From: Rugamonas sp045984285
GTDB lineage: Bacteria > Pseudomonadota > Gammaproteobacteria > Burkholderiales > Burkholderiaceae_D
Length of the DNA stretch: 64,000 nucleotides
Direction: 5' to 3'
Assembly: GCF_045984285.3 (NCBI RefSeq)
Contig: NZ_JBJQIK030000001.1
Coordinates: 682,001 to 746,000, forward strand
Shown: positions 6,849 to 15,130 of the stretch, piece by piece
Position numbering within the stretch: the stretch's first letter is position 1
How the letters are laid out: each line of letters begins with the position of its first letter
Position numbers and translations under genes: made by a program
The notes under the pieces: generated by a model
The model's input: only the letters and a program-made list of their open reading frames with translations
What the model was told of the DNA's origin: nothing
The model's database searches: none

Positions 6849-9713
6849 TTAATACAAGGCCAGCAGCTCGGCCGCCGTGTAGCTGACGCCATCAGCAAAC
6901 AGGAAGCCTTCCACCGCGTTGGCTGCCACGAACTGGCCGGTGATGGTGACGCGCGCGCCGCCGGCATAGTCGATGATCAGGTTGTTGCTCGACTGGGTGG
7001 CAGCCACGATGCCCGAGGTGGCCACATCTTCGAAGACCAGGACGTCGATGCCGCCCGCCGTATCCGCAGCATTCACCGTATCGGTGCCGCCGCCGGCGCG
7101 CAGGATGACGGTGTCGTTGCCATTGCCAAGCACATAACTGTCATTGCCCACGCCGCCATCCAGGACATCGTCGCCATCATTGCCGGTGAGGGTATCGTTG
7201 CCGTCGCCGCCATAGAGCGTGTCATGGCCGAGCCCACCCGTCAGAGCGTCGGCGCCCAGATCGCCATACACGATGTCATCGCCGGCGCCGGCGGTGATGG
7301 TGTCGTTGCCGGCGCCCGCCTGGATATGTTCACCATGCGCGGTAAAAGTCATATTGTCGCCACTCGCGGTCAGGCTGATGTCGTAATAGGCCAGCAGCTG
7401 GTCGATCGTCAGGCTCGTGTCAGCAAACTGGACCAGCTGGAACTCATTGCTGACGAGCCCGAAGAAGCCGGCCACAGTCACCCGGTCGCCGCTCCCGTAA
7501 TCGATGAGTAAGTCGGTCGCAGTGCGGCTGAGACCGCTCAATTGGTCGTGGTTGATGTACAGGAACTCCAACGCCTTCACGACGCCCGCCGTAGTGTCGG
7601 TGGCGACGACCCGGTCCTGGCCGTCCCCCGCAGAGAAACGGTACACGTCATTGCCGCCGCCGGTACTGCCGGTCAGGGTATCGTTGCCGGTGCCCCCTTC
7701 CAGCGTGTCCGAACCGGCGCCCCCCGTCAGGTTGTCGTTGTCGGCGCCGCCAAACAGATAGTCATCCCCGGTTTCGCCGTTCAGCGAGTCGTTGCCGGCA
7801 TCGCCCACCAGGCTGTCGTTGCCGATGCCACCCATCAGGGTATCCAGGCCATCGCCGCCGAATAGCTGGTCATGGTCGGCCTCTCCGCTCAGGGTGTCGT
7901 TGCCGAGATCGCCATAGATGGTGTCGTTGCCGGCACCTCCTTTGACGGTATCGTTCCCTGCGCCTGCACGGACCAGCTCGGCGTGCACCGTGAAGGTCAA
8001 GTTATCAGCGGCAGTACTGAGGTCGATGCCATATGCCTGGACCAGTTCGTCGTAGCTCAGCGTAGCGTCTGCGAAGGCGAAGGTATTCAGTTCATTTGCG
8101 GCCGCCGCGAAGTGCGATACCAGAGTGATCTGATCGGAGGCGCCATAGCCGAGCTGCAGATCGCTGCCCACCCTACGTAGATAGCTGAGCTGGTTCGCAT
8201 TAATGTCCTCGAACTGGATGGTCTTGACGAGGCCCGTGGTGGCATCCTGAGAACTGACGCGGTCGACGCCGTCGCCCGTTCGGAACACGAAGGTATTGCT
8301 GCCGCTCGAGCCAGTCAGGCTGTCATTGCCGGTGCCGCCGTACAGCACGTCGTCGCCGGTCGAACCTCCCTCAAGGGTATCGTTGCCAGCGCCGCCATAC
8401 AGCACGTCGTTGTCGGCATCGCCGTTCAGGGAATCGTTGTCATTGCCGCCGTAAAGCACATCCTGGCCGGCGTTACCGCGCAGTGTATCGAGGCCATCGC
8501 CTCCATCGACGGTATCGTTGCCGTCCTGTGCCGTGAGATTGTCATTACCGGCCTCGCCATAGAGCTGGTCGTTGCCGGCCCGCAGCGTAATGGTGTCATT
8601 TCCGGCGCCGGCGTAGACCACGAGATCGAGGTCGTACAGGAATTGAATCTGATCGGGATTGTCCGTCAGACTGATCGGGTAGTGGCTGAGCAGCTGCTGG
8701 GTATCCCACTGTGTCCCGTCGGCGAATTCGAAGATCGTCAGCGATTGCGTATTAAAGTGGCCATTCAGAGTGACCTGGTCGCCAGCGCCATAGCGGATGG
8801 TGAGATTCAGGCCGCTTCGTTGCAGCGAAACGATCTGGTCGGACAAGATGTCGGCAAACCGGACGATGGTGGTAGCACCCGCTACGTCGGCCACGTTCGC
8901 ACTGTCGATCCCGTCTCCTGTGGAGAACACATAAATGTCGTTGCCAGTCTTGCCATCGATGGCGTCGTTGCCTTGGCCGCCCACCAATACATCGTCGCCA
9001 GCGCCACCATCGATCAGATCATCGCCGCCGCCCGCCATGATGGTGTCATTACCACCGTCAGCCAGAATGCGCTCGCTGATGTCCTTGAACACCGGGGCAT
9101 CATCGTAATCGCTGAGGTGGATGGGTTTTAGTGCAAGAAACTCAGCGAAGCTGTACGTCCTCAGCAGCGAAGAGACCGGGCTTTGCTTCAGTACAAAATA
9201 GTCGATTTCATAATCGGCGCCGGCATACTGGTTCTTTAAGGTAACCTGGCTTGCAGCAAGGCCCGTCCAGCTCAATACCAGGTCTTCCCCCACGCGTTTA
9301 ACTTCCAGACTGGTCAGATCAACGGTCGGAAGTGTAAAGGTATCAACGGAGCCAGGGGTATTGTCATCATTATCAATAATATCCGTGCCCGAATCGAGAT
9401 CGAAAATATAATTATCATTGCCCGCCCCGCCGCTGAGCGAATCGTTACCCAGACCGCCGTTCAGCGTGTCGTCCCCGTCTTCGCCTGATAGCATATCGTC
9501 GTACCCGGCAGAGGTACCCGTATCGCCGTTCAGGATATCGTTGCCATTACCGCCGAACAGAGTGTCGTTTCCGGAGTTGCCACTGAGGGTGTCGTCACCC
9601 GCACGGCCGTAGAGGGTATCCTCACCGTCGAGGCCGTAGAGCGAATCGGCATCGGCTGTACCTTCCAGATAATCGGGGCCATCCGTCGGCGTGGATAGTA
9701 ATGAAACAGTCAT
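6849..9713 (-). CDS. RTX calcium-binding repeat protein without a catalytic domain
   Basis: A 954-residue protein made almost entirely of haemolysin-type nonapeptide repeats (GGxGxDxLx, for example GGAGNDTLEGG). At least five modules of the haemolysin-type calcium-binding related kind interrupt them (for example IRYGAGDQVTLNGHF, each followed by a FADG-like turn). The last module forms the C-terminus, ending in ADGVSYTAAELLALY. RTX proteins fold on binding extracellular Ca2+ and are usually exported by type I secretion via an uncleaved C-terminal signal; no type I transporter gene is in the window. I chose the ATG at 9713 because GGAGAG stands just upstream. An earlier in-frame start at 9776 lacks such a site. 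No toxin, protease, lipase or adhesin domain is visible, so the function is unknown; a surface-layer or matrix role is possible. Confidence 0.85.
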   Translation of the reverse strand: MTVSLLSTPTDGPDYLEGTADADSLYGLDGEDTLYGRAGDDTLSGNSGNDTLFGGNGNDILNGDTGTSAGYDDMLSGEDGDDTLNGGLGNDSLSGGAGNDNYIFDLDSGTDIIDNDDNTPGSVDTFTLPTVDLTSLEVKRVGEDLVLSWTGLAASQVTLKNQYAGADYEIDYFVLKQSPVSSLLRTYSFAEFLALKPIHLSDYDDAPVFKDISERILADGGNDTIMAGGGDDLIDGGAGDDVLVGGQGNDAIDGKTGNDIYVFSTGDGIDSANVADVAGATTIVRFADILSDQIVSLQRSGLNLTIRYGAGDQVTLNGHFNTQSLTIFEFADGTQWDTQQLLSHYPISLTDNPDQIQFLYDLDLVVYAGAGNDTITLRAGNDQLYGEAGNDNLTAQDGNDTVDGGDGLDTLRGNAGQDVLYGGNDNDSLNGDADNDVLYGGAGNDTLEGGSTGDDVLYGGTGNDSLTGSSGSNTFVFRTGDGVDRVSSQDATTGLVKTIQFEDINANQLSYLRRVGSDLQLGYGASDQITLVSHFAAAANELNTFAFADATLSYDELVQAYGIDLSTAADNLTFTVHAELVRAGAGNDTVKGGAGNDTIYGDLGNDTLSGEADHDQLFGGDGLDTLMGGIGNDSLVGDAGNDSLNGETGDDYLFGGADNDNLTGGAGSDTLEGGTGNDTLTGSTGGGNDVYRFSAGDGQDRVVATDTTAGVVKALEFLYINHDQLSGLSRTATDLLIDYGSGDRVTVAGFFGLVSNEFQLVQFADTSLTIDQLLAYYDISLTASGDNMTFTAHGEHIQAGAGNDTITAGAGDDIVYGDLGADALTGGLGHDTLYGGDGNDTLTGNDGDDVLDGGVGNDSYVLGNGNDTVILRAGGGTDTVNAADTAGGIDVLVFEDVATSGIVAATQSSNNLIIDYAGGARVTITGQFVAANAVEGFLFADGVSYTAAELLALY

Positions 9714-9815
9714 ATTCTCTCCATAAATATAAACGATCGGGAGAGGGATTATGTGGCCTGATAATTGGCATGACAAGCGATATATGTAATGTGGGAATTG
9801 GTGATAATTAATATT

Positions 9816-9843
9816 GTATTATTATGAATAAAAATAATGTCAA
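9816..9843 (-). promoter_or_regulatory. Candidate sigma-70 promoter of the RTX gene
   Basis: In an unusually AT-rich stretch (9714-9850) the minus strand shows a perfect TTGACA (9843-9838), a 16-base spacer and TAATAC (9821-9816). An alternative -10 hexamer, TACAAT, lies three bases further on. The leader to the ATG would be roughly 95 nt. Confidence 0.55.
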
Positions 9844-9845
9844 TA

Positions 9846-9872
9846 AAAAATCCCGGCCTTGCCGGGATTTTT
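9846..9872. terminator. Bidirectional terminator-like hairpin
   Basis: AAAAATCCCGGC-CTT-GCCGGGATTTTT is a perfect 12-bp inverted repeat with T runs on both strands. It lies 18 nt after the stop of the diguanylate cyclase gene, its likely target, and insulates the RTX promoter. Confidence 0.88.
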
Positions 9873-9889
9873 AGCTGAGAAGAGATAAT

Positions 9890-11482
9890 TTAATCGGCAA
9901 CCACCACGCGGTTTTTACCGGTCTTTTTGGCCGTGTACATGGCCGCGTCGGCGCGCTTGACCAGCTCGGTCTGGTCCTCATGCGGGCGGCGCAGGGCCAC
10001 ACCGGCCGAGAAGGTGATCAGCACCTTCTCGTTTTCATGCATGAAGAAGTGGCGCGTCAGTTCGCGCTGCAGGCGGGTCATGGTGGCCACGGCGGCCTCG
10101 ATGGTGGTTTCCGGCAGCAGGATCAGGAATTCCTCGCCGCCGAAGCGGGCGATCACGTCCATCGAACGCAGCGTGTCCTTGACGATCTTGACCAGGTGCT
10201 TGAGGGCGCCATCGCCGGCGATGTGGCCGTAGGTATCGTTGAGCTTCTTGAAATCGTCGAGGTCCAGCACGGCGATGCACAGCGGTGTGTTGCGCCGTTC
10301 CGAACGGGCCGTTTCGCGCTCGAACACATCGTCCAGGCCGCGGCGGTTCAGGCTGCCCGTCAGCTGGTCTTCGCGCACCAGCTCGCTCATATGCTGCAGC
10401 TTGGCTTCCAGCTGGTGGATGCGCTCTTCCGCTTCCTGCACTTCCTGGCGTGCGGACACCATATTGTCGCGCGCCTTCAGCGCCTCGTCCTGCACCAGGC
10501 GGGTTTCGGTCAGCACCTCGTCGAGGATCTTGTTCAGTTCGGTGATATTGTCGGCCTTGCTGATCTTGGCCGAATAGCCGCCGATCTTCTCGTGGAAGCT
10601 GCCGGTGGAGGCGGCCACGGTGCCGAGGCGGTCGATAAAGGTCATCATCATGTTCTTGACGGTGGCCTTGACGTCGGCGATGCCATGCTTGAGCTGGCCC
10701 TGCTTGTAGATCACGTCCTTCAGGCTGCGCGTGGCTTCCTCCAGCGCGCGCTGGTCGATCGGGCCGGCGATCAGGTTCTGCACGGCATCGATCTGGCCGC
10801 GCAGCCAGGAGTCGTCGTCCAGCAGGCCGCTGACGTTTTCCAGCAGCAGGCGGAACAGGCGCAGCAGCAGTTCCTGCTGCTCGCCCAGGTCGCCGCTGCG
10901 CAGCTCGATCTGGTAGCACAGCTGCTTGAGGCGCACGGCGATTTCGGACAGCGCCGCTTCGGTATGCGCTTCCTTGGTGGCGGCGCCCAGGGCTTCGGCT
11001 TCCTCCACCAGCTTGGGGGTGCCCGCCAGCAGCGAAGCGACGGCGAAGGTGAGGGTGCGGCTCAGCAGGTCGCGCAGCAGGCGGGTCTGTTCGTTTTCCG
11101 GCAGCGGCGCCAGTTCGATGCCGGTGCTTTTCTTGACCGGACGCTCGGCCAGCTCGGACAGGGTGCGCGCATAGGCGTCCCAGTCGCGCGCCTTGACCGC
11201 GCGGTTGAAGCGGCGGCCGAACTCGGCCAGGTCGCCCGGCTGTTCGGTCAGGCGCGCGGCAAACTGGCCCAGCATTTTCTCGGCGCCATCATCGGCGGCC
11301 GGGGCCGCCACCGGGCCCACGGCCGGCGCCGGCGCGGGCGGGCGCACCCCCGCCACCTCGTAATACAGCTCGGCATACGCTTCGGGTGTCGGCGCAATAC
11401 GGCGGGTGGCCAGCAGGCGGAAGGCCTCGCGGGCGATCTCGGCCGGATTTCCCTGGCCGGGGGAGGTGGTTTTGCTCGACAT
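9890..11482 (-). CDS. Diguanylate cyclase (GGDEF) with a long uncharacterised N-terminal region
   Basis: A 530-residue soluble protein. The C-terminal GGDEF domain (about 365-530) makes cyclic di-GMP from two GTP. The catalytic GGEEF is at 448-452, and the RxxD product-inhibition motif RSMD is at 439-442, with the usual five-residue gap. Residues 1-100 include an Ala/Pro-rich linker, and about 100-330 are helical without a family I recognise. A coiled coil at about 325-365 (AEERIHQLEAKLQHMSELV) leads into the cyclase and probably mediates dimerisation. No transmembrane segment is evident. The gene stands alone between a terminator and the response regulator gene, which has the same orientation but a 131-nt gap. 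Confidence 0.9.
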   Translation of the reverse strand: MSSKTTSPGQGNPAEIAREAFRLLATRRIAPTPEAYAELYYEVAGVRPPAPAPAVGPVAAPAADDGAEKMLGQFAARLTEQPGDLAEFGRRFNRAVKARDWDAYARTLSELAERPVKKSTGIELAPLPENEQTRLLRDLLSRTLTFAVASLLAGTPKLVEEAEALGAATKEAHTEAALSEIAVRLKQLCYQIELRSGDLGEQQELLLRLFRLLLENVSGLLDDDSWLRGQIDAVQNLIAGPIDQRALEEATRSLKDVIYKQGQLKHGIADVKATVKNMMMTFIDRLGTVAASTGSFHEKIGGYSAKISKADNITELNKILDEVLTETRLVQDEALKARDNMVSARQEVQEAEERIHQLEAKLQHMSELVREDQLTGSLNRRGLDDVFERETARSERRNTPLCIAVLDLDDFKKLNDTYGHIAGDGALKHLVKIVKDTLRSMDVIARFGGEEFLILLPETTIEAAVATMTRLQRELTRHFFMHENEKVLITFSAGVALRRPHEDQTELVKRADAAMYTAKKTGKNRVVVAD

Positions 11483-11613
11483 CTGCGGTGCTGCCTTTAC
11501 AAAAGATTACCGATAGCCTGCATCTTAGGTTACTGCTGAGCTAGCCAATGCGCGGAAAAGCGGGCACTTCGGCACTTACTTTATGACATGGCTTTTGCCT
11601 TGAAAGCAACACG

Positions 11614-12261
11614 TCAGTCGATCAGGTGGTTGCGGATCGCATAATGCGTGAGCTCCGCACTGTTCTTCAGCTTCATCTTCACCAGCAGCCGGGCGCGGTA
11701 CTCGCTGACCGTCTTCACCGACAGCGACAGCTCCTTGGCGATGGCGCCCACCGTCAGGCCGGAGGCGATCATGGTCAAGGTCTGGTACTCGCGGTCCGAC
11801 AGCGTTTCATGCAGGGCCGCCTCGTGGTCGTCGCCGACATGGCGGGCCAGTTCCTGGGCCAGCGCCGGGCTGATGTATTTCAGGCCGCCGGCCACCGTGC
11901 GGATCGCGTTCACCAGCTCGCGCGGCGCGCTCTGCTTGGTCAGGTAGCCTGCCGCGCCCGCCTTCAGCGAACGGATCGCATACTGGTCCTCGCGGTGCAT
12001 GGACAGCATCAGCACCTGCAGTTCCGGCTTCTCCTTCTTCAGCTGCTTGAGCACCTCGATGCCGTTCCGGTCCGGCATCGAGATATCCAGCAGCACCACA
12101 TGGCAGCCCGACTTGCGGAACAGGCGCAGGGCATCGCTGCCGTTTTCCGCCTCGCCTGCCACGACAATATCCTTGGTATCCGCCAGGATCTGCTTCAGTC
12201 CCTCGCGCACGATGGCATGGTCGTCGGCGATGAAGACTTTGATGACGGCTTTTTCTGACAT
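11614..12261 (-). CDS. NarL/FixJ-family response regulator
   Basis: A 215-residue two-component transcription factor. The receiver (about 6-122) has the acidic pocket DD at 13-14, the phosphoacceptor Asp59 in VVLLDISMP, and the conserved Lys in GYLTKQSAP. The LuxR-type helix-turn-helix is at about 150-210 (LSDREYQTLTMIASGLTVGA, then KTVSEYRARLLVKM). It begins 9 nt after the stop of the histidine kinase, so the two form one transcript. Its targets cannot be read from the sequence. Confidence 0.94.
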   Translation of the reverse strand: MSEKAVIKVFIADDHAIVREGLKQILADTKDIVVAGEAENGSDALRLFRKSGCHVVLLDISMPDRNGIEVLKQLKKEKPELQVLMLSMHREDQYAIRSLKAGAAGYLTKQSAPRELVNAIRTVAGGLKYISPALAQELARHVGDDHEAALHETLSDREYQTLTMIASGLTVGAIAKELSLSVKTVSEYRARLLVKMKLKNSAELTHYAIRNHLID

Positions 12262-12270
12262 GCACTCTCG

Positions 12271-13692
12271 CTATTTCGTTACGGCTGCTTCGGCTATTGT
12301 AGCGTCCTGGACACGGTCGGGGCGGGGAATCTTGATCGCCACCACGGTTCCGCCGCCCGGCGCGTGGCTCAGCGTTAACGCCCCGTTCAGCGCCCGGGCG
12401 CGCTCGGCCATGCCGCGCAGGCCGAAACTGTCCCGCTTTGTGCGGTCGGCGGGGCGGATGCCGACCCCATTGTCCGTGATCTTCACACTGATATGGTGGC
12501 GCGTCCGGGACAGGCGCACCGCCACGCGTCCCGCTTTCGCGTGCTTGGCGATATTGGTCAGCGCCTCCTGCACGATGCGGAACAGGGCGGTGGCCTGGTC
12601 CGGGTCCAGCTCCATGTCTTTCTCGTTGGACTGGAAGCTGCAGGCCAGGCCGGCCTGGCTGGCGAACTCCTTCACCTGCCATTCCAGCGCCGCCACCAGG
12701 CCGAAATCGAGGATGGAAGGGCGCAGGTCGAGGGTAATGCGGTGCACGGCATCGATGGTGCGGTCCACCAGCGCATCGACATAGGCCGCCTTCTCGTGGA
12801 TGGCCTCATCGTCGGGCAGGCGCGCCGCCAGCATGGCCAGCGCCATCTTGATGGCGGTAAGGTTGCCGCCGAGGTCATCGTGGATCTCGCGCGCGATGCG
12901 GGTGCGTTCCTGCTCCTTCACCTTCTCGCTGTGCGCGCTCAGCTCGGCCAGGCGGGCGCGGCTGGCGCGCACCTCCATCTGCTCCAGCTTGGACTCGGTG
13001 ATATTGGTCATGATGCCCTCCCACTGCACCACGCCGTCGGGCAGGGGGTGCGGGGTGGAGCGCAGGTTAATCCACTTCACATCCTTCCAGGCATCGATCC
13101 AGATGCGGCCCTCCCAGTTCCAGCTCCACTGCGACGCGGCCGAGGCGCGCATCGATTCCAGGTAGGACGCGCGGTCATCGGCCAGCACCAGCTGCAGGAA
13201 GCGTTCGGGCGCCGCATGCAGGGTTGCGGCGCTGACGCCCAGCAGGGCCTGGCAGCCCTCGCTCAGGTAGGGAAATTCGACGCGCCCGTCCGGATGCAGG
13301 CGGAACTGGTAGACCAGGCCCGGCGTGTGGGACACGATGGCATCGAAGCGCGACTGCACCTGCTGCAGCGCATCGCGCGCTGCGCGGTCCTCGGCGCTCA
13401 GCAGCAGCAGGGTGCGGCCATCGCCGTGCACGGGCTGCAGGCGCAGGGTGACGGCATGGCCGCTGCCGTCGGCGCGGCGCAGGCGGGCCTGCTGCTCGGC
13501 GCCGTCGGGCAGGGGCGTGGGCGACACCAGGGCGGTGAGGGCGAGGCCGGGCAGGTCCCGCGGCGCGTAGCCGCTGGCCTGCAGCGCGGCCGGATTGGCG
13601 GCGACGCAGCGCTGGGACTGGGGATCGAACAAAAACAGCTCCGAGCGCGTGCTTTGCCAGATTGCATCCAGGCAGGAGAGGGCTTGGCTCAT
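12271..13692 (-). CDS. PAS-domain sensor histidine kinase (HisKA_3/NarX-like)
   Basis: A 473-residue soluble kinase. Two PAS-like regions (about 5-105 and 110-235, with YLSEGCQALLGVSAATL) precede a HisKA_3 dimerisation helix. The phospho-accepting His271 is in REIHDDLGGNLTAIKMAL. The ATPase domain has a G box in the segment SFGLRGMAERARALNG. It would phosphorylate the adjacent NarL-type regulator. The open frame runs on to 14361, but that part is antisense to greB. I therefore set the start at the ATG at 13692, which puts the kinase and greB back to back over about 50 bp. The lack of membrane segments suggests a cytoplasmic or diffusible signal. Confidence 0.9.
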   Translation of the reverse strand: MSQALSCLDAIWQSTRSELFLFDPQSQRCVAANPAALQASGYAPRDLPGLALTALVSPTPLPDGAEQQARLRRADGSGHAVTLRLQPVHGDGRTLLLLSAEDRAARDALQQVQSRFDAIVSHTPGLVYQFRLHPDGRVEFPYLSEGCQALLGVSAATLHAAPERFLQLVLADDRASYLESMRASAASQWSWNWEGRIWIDAWKDVKWINLRSTPHPLPDGVVQWEGIMTNITESKLEQMEVRASRARLAELSAHSEKVKEQERTRIAREIHDDLGGNLTAIKMALAMLAARLPDDEAIHEKAAYVDALVDRTIDAVHRITLDLRPSILDFGLVAALEWQVKEFASQAGLACSFQSNEKDMELDPDQATALFRIVQEALTNIAKHAKAGRVAVRLSRTRHHISVKITDNGVGIRPADRTKRDSFGLRGMAERARALNGALTLSHAPGGGTVVAIKIPRPDRVQDATIAEAAVTK

Positions 13693-13743
13693 AAGTGTGT
13701 ACAATCGGTCAGCATTCGCTGGATGATACGTGACACCTGCACC

Positions 13744-14304
13744 ATGAACAAAGCATTCGTAAAAGAAACCGAGAACGACGACGAAGACGAGATGCCGGGC
13801 GCGCCCCCGATCCCGCCGGGCGCGAAAAACTACCTGACGCCGGCCGGCTATGCGGCCATCAAGGCCGAGCTGCTGCAGCTGATCGACGTGGAGCGGCCGG
13901 AAGTGGTGAAGGTCGTGCACTGGGCCGCCTCGAACGGCGACCGCTCGGAGAACGGCGACTACATCTACGGCAAGCGCCGCCTGCGCGAAATCGACCGCCG
14001 CATCCGCTTCCTGACCAAGCGCCTGGACCTGGCGGAAGTGGTGGATCCCGGCGTGCACCACGGCAGCGACCAGATCTTCTTCGGCGCCACCGTGACCTAC
14101 GCGAACAGCGCAGGCGAAGAAAACACGATCACGATTGTCGGCATTGACGAATTCGACCCGCTGAAAGGCAAGGTCAGCTGGATCTCCCCGATCGCCCGCA
14201 CGCTGACCAAGGCGCGCGAAGGCGACACCGTGACCCTCCACACCCCCAACGGCCCCGAAGAGCTGGACATCCTCTCCGTCTCCTACCCCGAAAAAGTTTC
14301 CTAG
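13744..14304 (+). CDS. greB: Transcription elongation factor GreB
   Basis: A 186-residue RNA polymerase secondary-channel factor that stimulates cleavage of backtracked RNA. The N-terminal coiled-coil hairpin (about 35-105) carries the basic/acidic tip region SNGDRSENGDYIYGKRRLRE. The C-terminal FKBP-like domain runs from about 110 to 183 (ITIVGIDEFDPLKGKVSWIS). GreB rather than GreA is supported by the Tyr-Gly-Lys-Arg-Arg pattern and the D-P-L-K-G-K loop. An acidic stretch of about 25 residues precedes the coil. The start is at MNKAF; the gene ends right at the left RAYT palindrome, which may also terminate it. Confidence 0.95.
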   Translation: MNKAFVKETENDDEDEMPGAPPIPPGAKNYLTPAGYAAIKAELLQLIDVERPEVVKVVHWAASNGDRSENGDYIYGKRRLREIDRRIRFLTKRLDLAEVVDPGVHHGSDQIFFGATVTYANSAGEENTITIVGIDEFDPLKGKVSWISPIARTLTKAREGDTVTLHTPNGPEELDILSVSYPEKVS

Positions 14305-14353
14305 AAATTGGGGACAGACCCGGATTTTAGAAATTAGGGTCTGTCCCCAATTT
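14305..14353. repeat. REP-type palindrome, left of the RAYT gene
   Basis: A perfect 17-bp inverted repeat (AAATTGGGGACAGACCC at 14305-14321 and its complement at 14337-14353) with a 15-base loop, beginning directly after the greB stop codon. The motif GGACAGACCCGGATTT and the trailing CTGTCCCCAATTTTC recur at 15074-15122, so the two palindromes bracket the transposase gene. Confidence 0.9.
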
Positions 14354-14435
14354 TCTGGCAACTATTTGCGCTGCGGCAGGATATAGGCCGGGCTTGCGGC
14401 GCATGATGGCCGGAACCGGGACGAAAGGAGGATGT

Positions 14436-15074
14436 ATGCCACGCGGCGCGCGCATACTGCTGGCCGGGGCTCCTTTGCATATCGTGCAGCGGGGGCATAA
14501 CCGGCAAGCCTGCTTTTTCAAGCAGACGGACTATCTCTTCTACCTGAACCTGCTTCAGGACTTTTCCGCTCAGATGAGCTGTCCCATCCATGCCTATGTG
14601 CTGATGACGAACCACGTTCACGTGCTGGCGTCGTTTTCCATGGTGGCGGATATCGCCTGCATGATGAAAGGCGTTGCACAGGAATATGCGCAGTTCGTGA
14701 ACCGCTGCCACGAGCGCAGCGGCGCCCTGTGGGAGGGGCGCTACCATTCCTGCCCGGTGCCTACGGAGCGCTATCTGCTGGCTTGCCAGCGCTATATCGA
14801 ATTGAATCCGGTACGTGCAGGGATGGTCGCCGGGCCGGAAGGGTACCGCTGGTCGAGCTTTAACGGCAATGCCGGTTATCAGTATGATCCTCTGCTGACG
14901 CCCCACGTCCTGTACCAGGGCTTGGGCAGCACGCAGGAAGAGCGGCAGGAAAACTATCGCCAGTCCTTCGGCAAGGAGTTGACCGCCTTCCAGCTCTCGG
15001 AGCTGCGCGACAGCATCAATGGCGGGAGGATTCCCGGCATGGGCCGTCCCAAACGCGGCCGCCCTAAAAAATAG
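14436..15074 (+). CDS. REP-associated tyrosine transposase (RAYT, Y1_Tnp/IS200-like)
   Basis: A 212-residue HUH-type single-strand transposase. The metal-binding His-Val-His is at 60-62 (MTNHVHVLASF), and the catalytic Tyr is probably Tyr120 in QRYIELNPVRAGM. The family hallmarks GHNRQACFF (20-28) and ALWEGRYHSCPV (97-108) are present. The basic C-terminus GRPKRGRPKK resembles an AT-hook. RAYTs are normally single-copy, domesticated relatives of IS200/IS605 transposases that recognise REP palindromes. Here such palindromes lie on both sides, and the right one starts at the last base of the stop codon. The ATG at 14436 has the ideal site AAAGGAGG upstream; an earlier in-frame ATG at 14394 does not. 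The gene looks intact. Confidence 0.92.
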   Translation: MPRGARILLAGAPLHIVQRGHNRQACFFKQTDYLFYLNLLQDFSAQMSCPIHAYVLMTNHVHVLASFSMVADIACMMKGVAQEYAQFVNRCHERSGALWEGRYHSCPVPTERYLLACQRYIELNPVRAGMVAGPEGYRWSSFNGNAGYQYDPLLTPHVLYQGLGSTQEERQENYRQSFGKELTAFQLSELRDSINGGRIPGMGRPKRGRPKK

Positions 15075-15110
15075 GGACAGACCCGGATTTCCAAAATCCG
15101 GGTCTGTCCC
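15074..15110. repeat. REP-type palindrome, right of the RAYT gene
   Basis: A perfect 17-bp inverted repeat (GGGACAGACCCGGATTT at 15074-15090, complement at 15094-15110) with a 3-base loop, starting on the last base of the RAYT stop codon. It shares its arm with the left palindrome and is followed by the same CAATTTTC. It may also act as a terminator between the converging RAYT and spoT genes. Confidence 0.92.
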
Positions 15111-15130
15111 CAATTTTCAGGCAACTTTTC

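Noticed and set aside
8643..9131. Plus-strand frames within the RTX gene
   Set aside because: They arise from the repetitive codon pattern of the calcium repeats and have no start signals or similarity.
13693..14361. N-terminal extension of the histidine kinase
   Set aside because: The extension lies entirely opposite the greB gene and its promoter; the kinase homology starts after the ATG at 13692.
14436..15074. An active IS200/IS605 insertion sequence
   Set aside because: There is no tnpB or subterminal IS ends. The C-terminus, motif set and flanking palindromes fit a domesticated RAYT instead.
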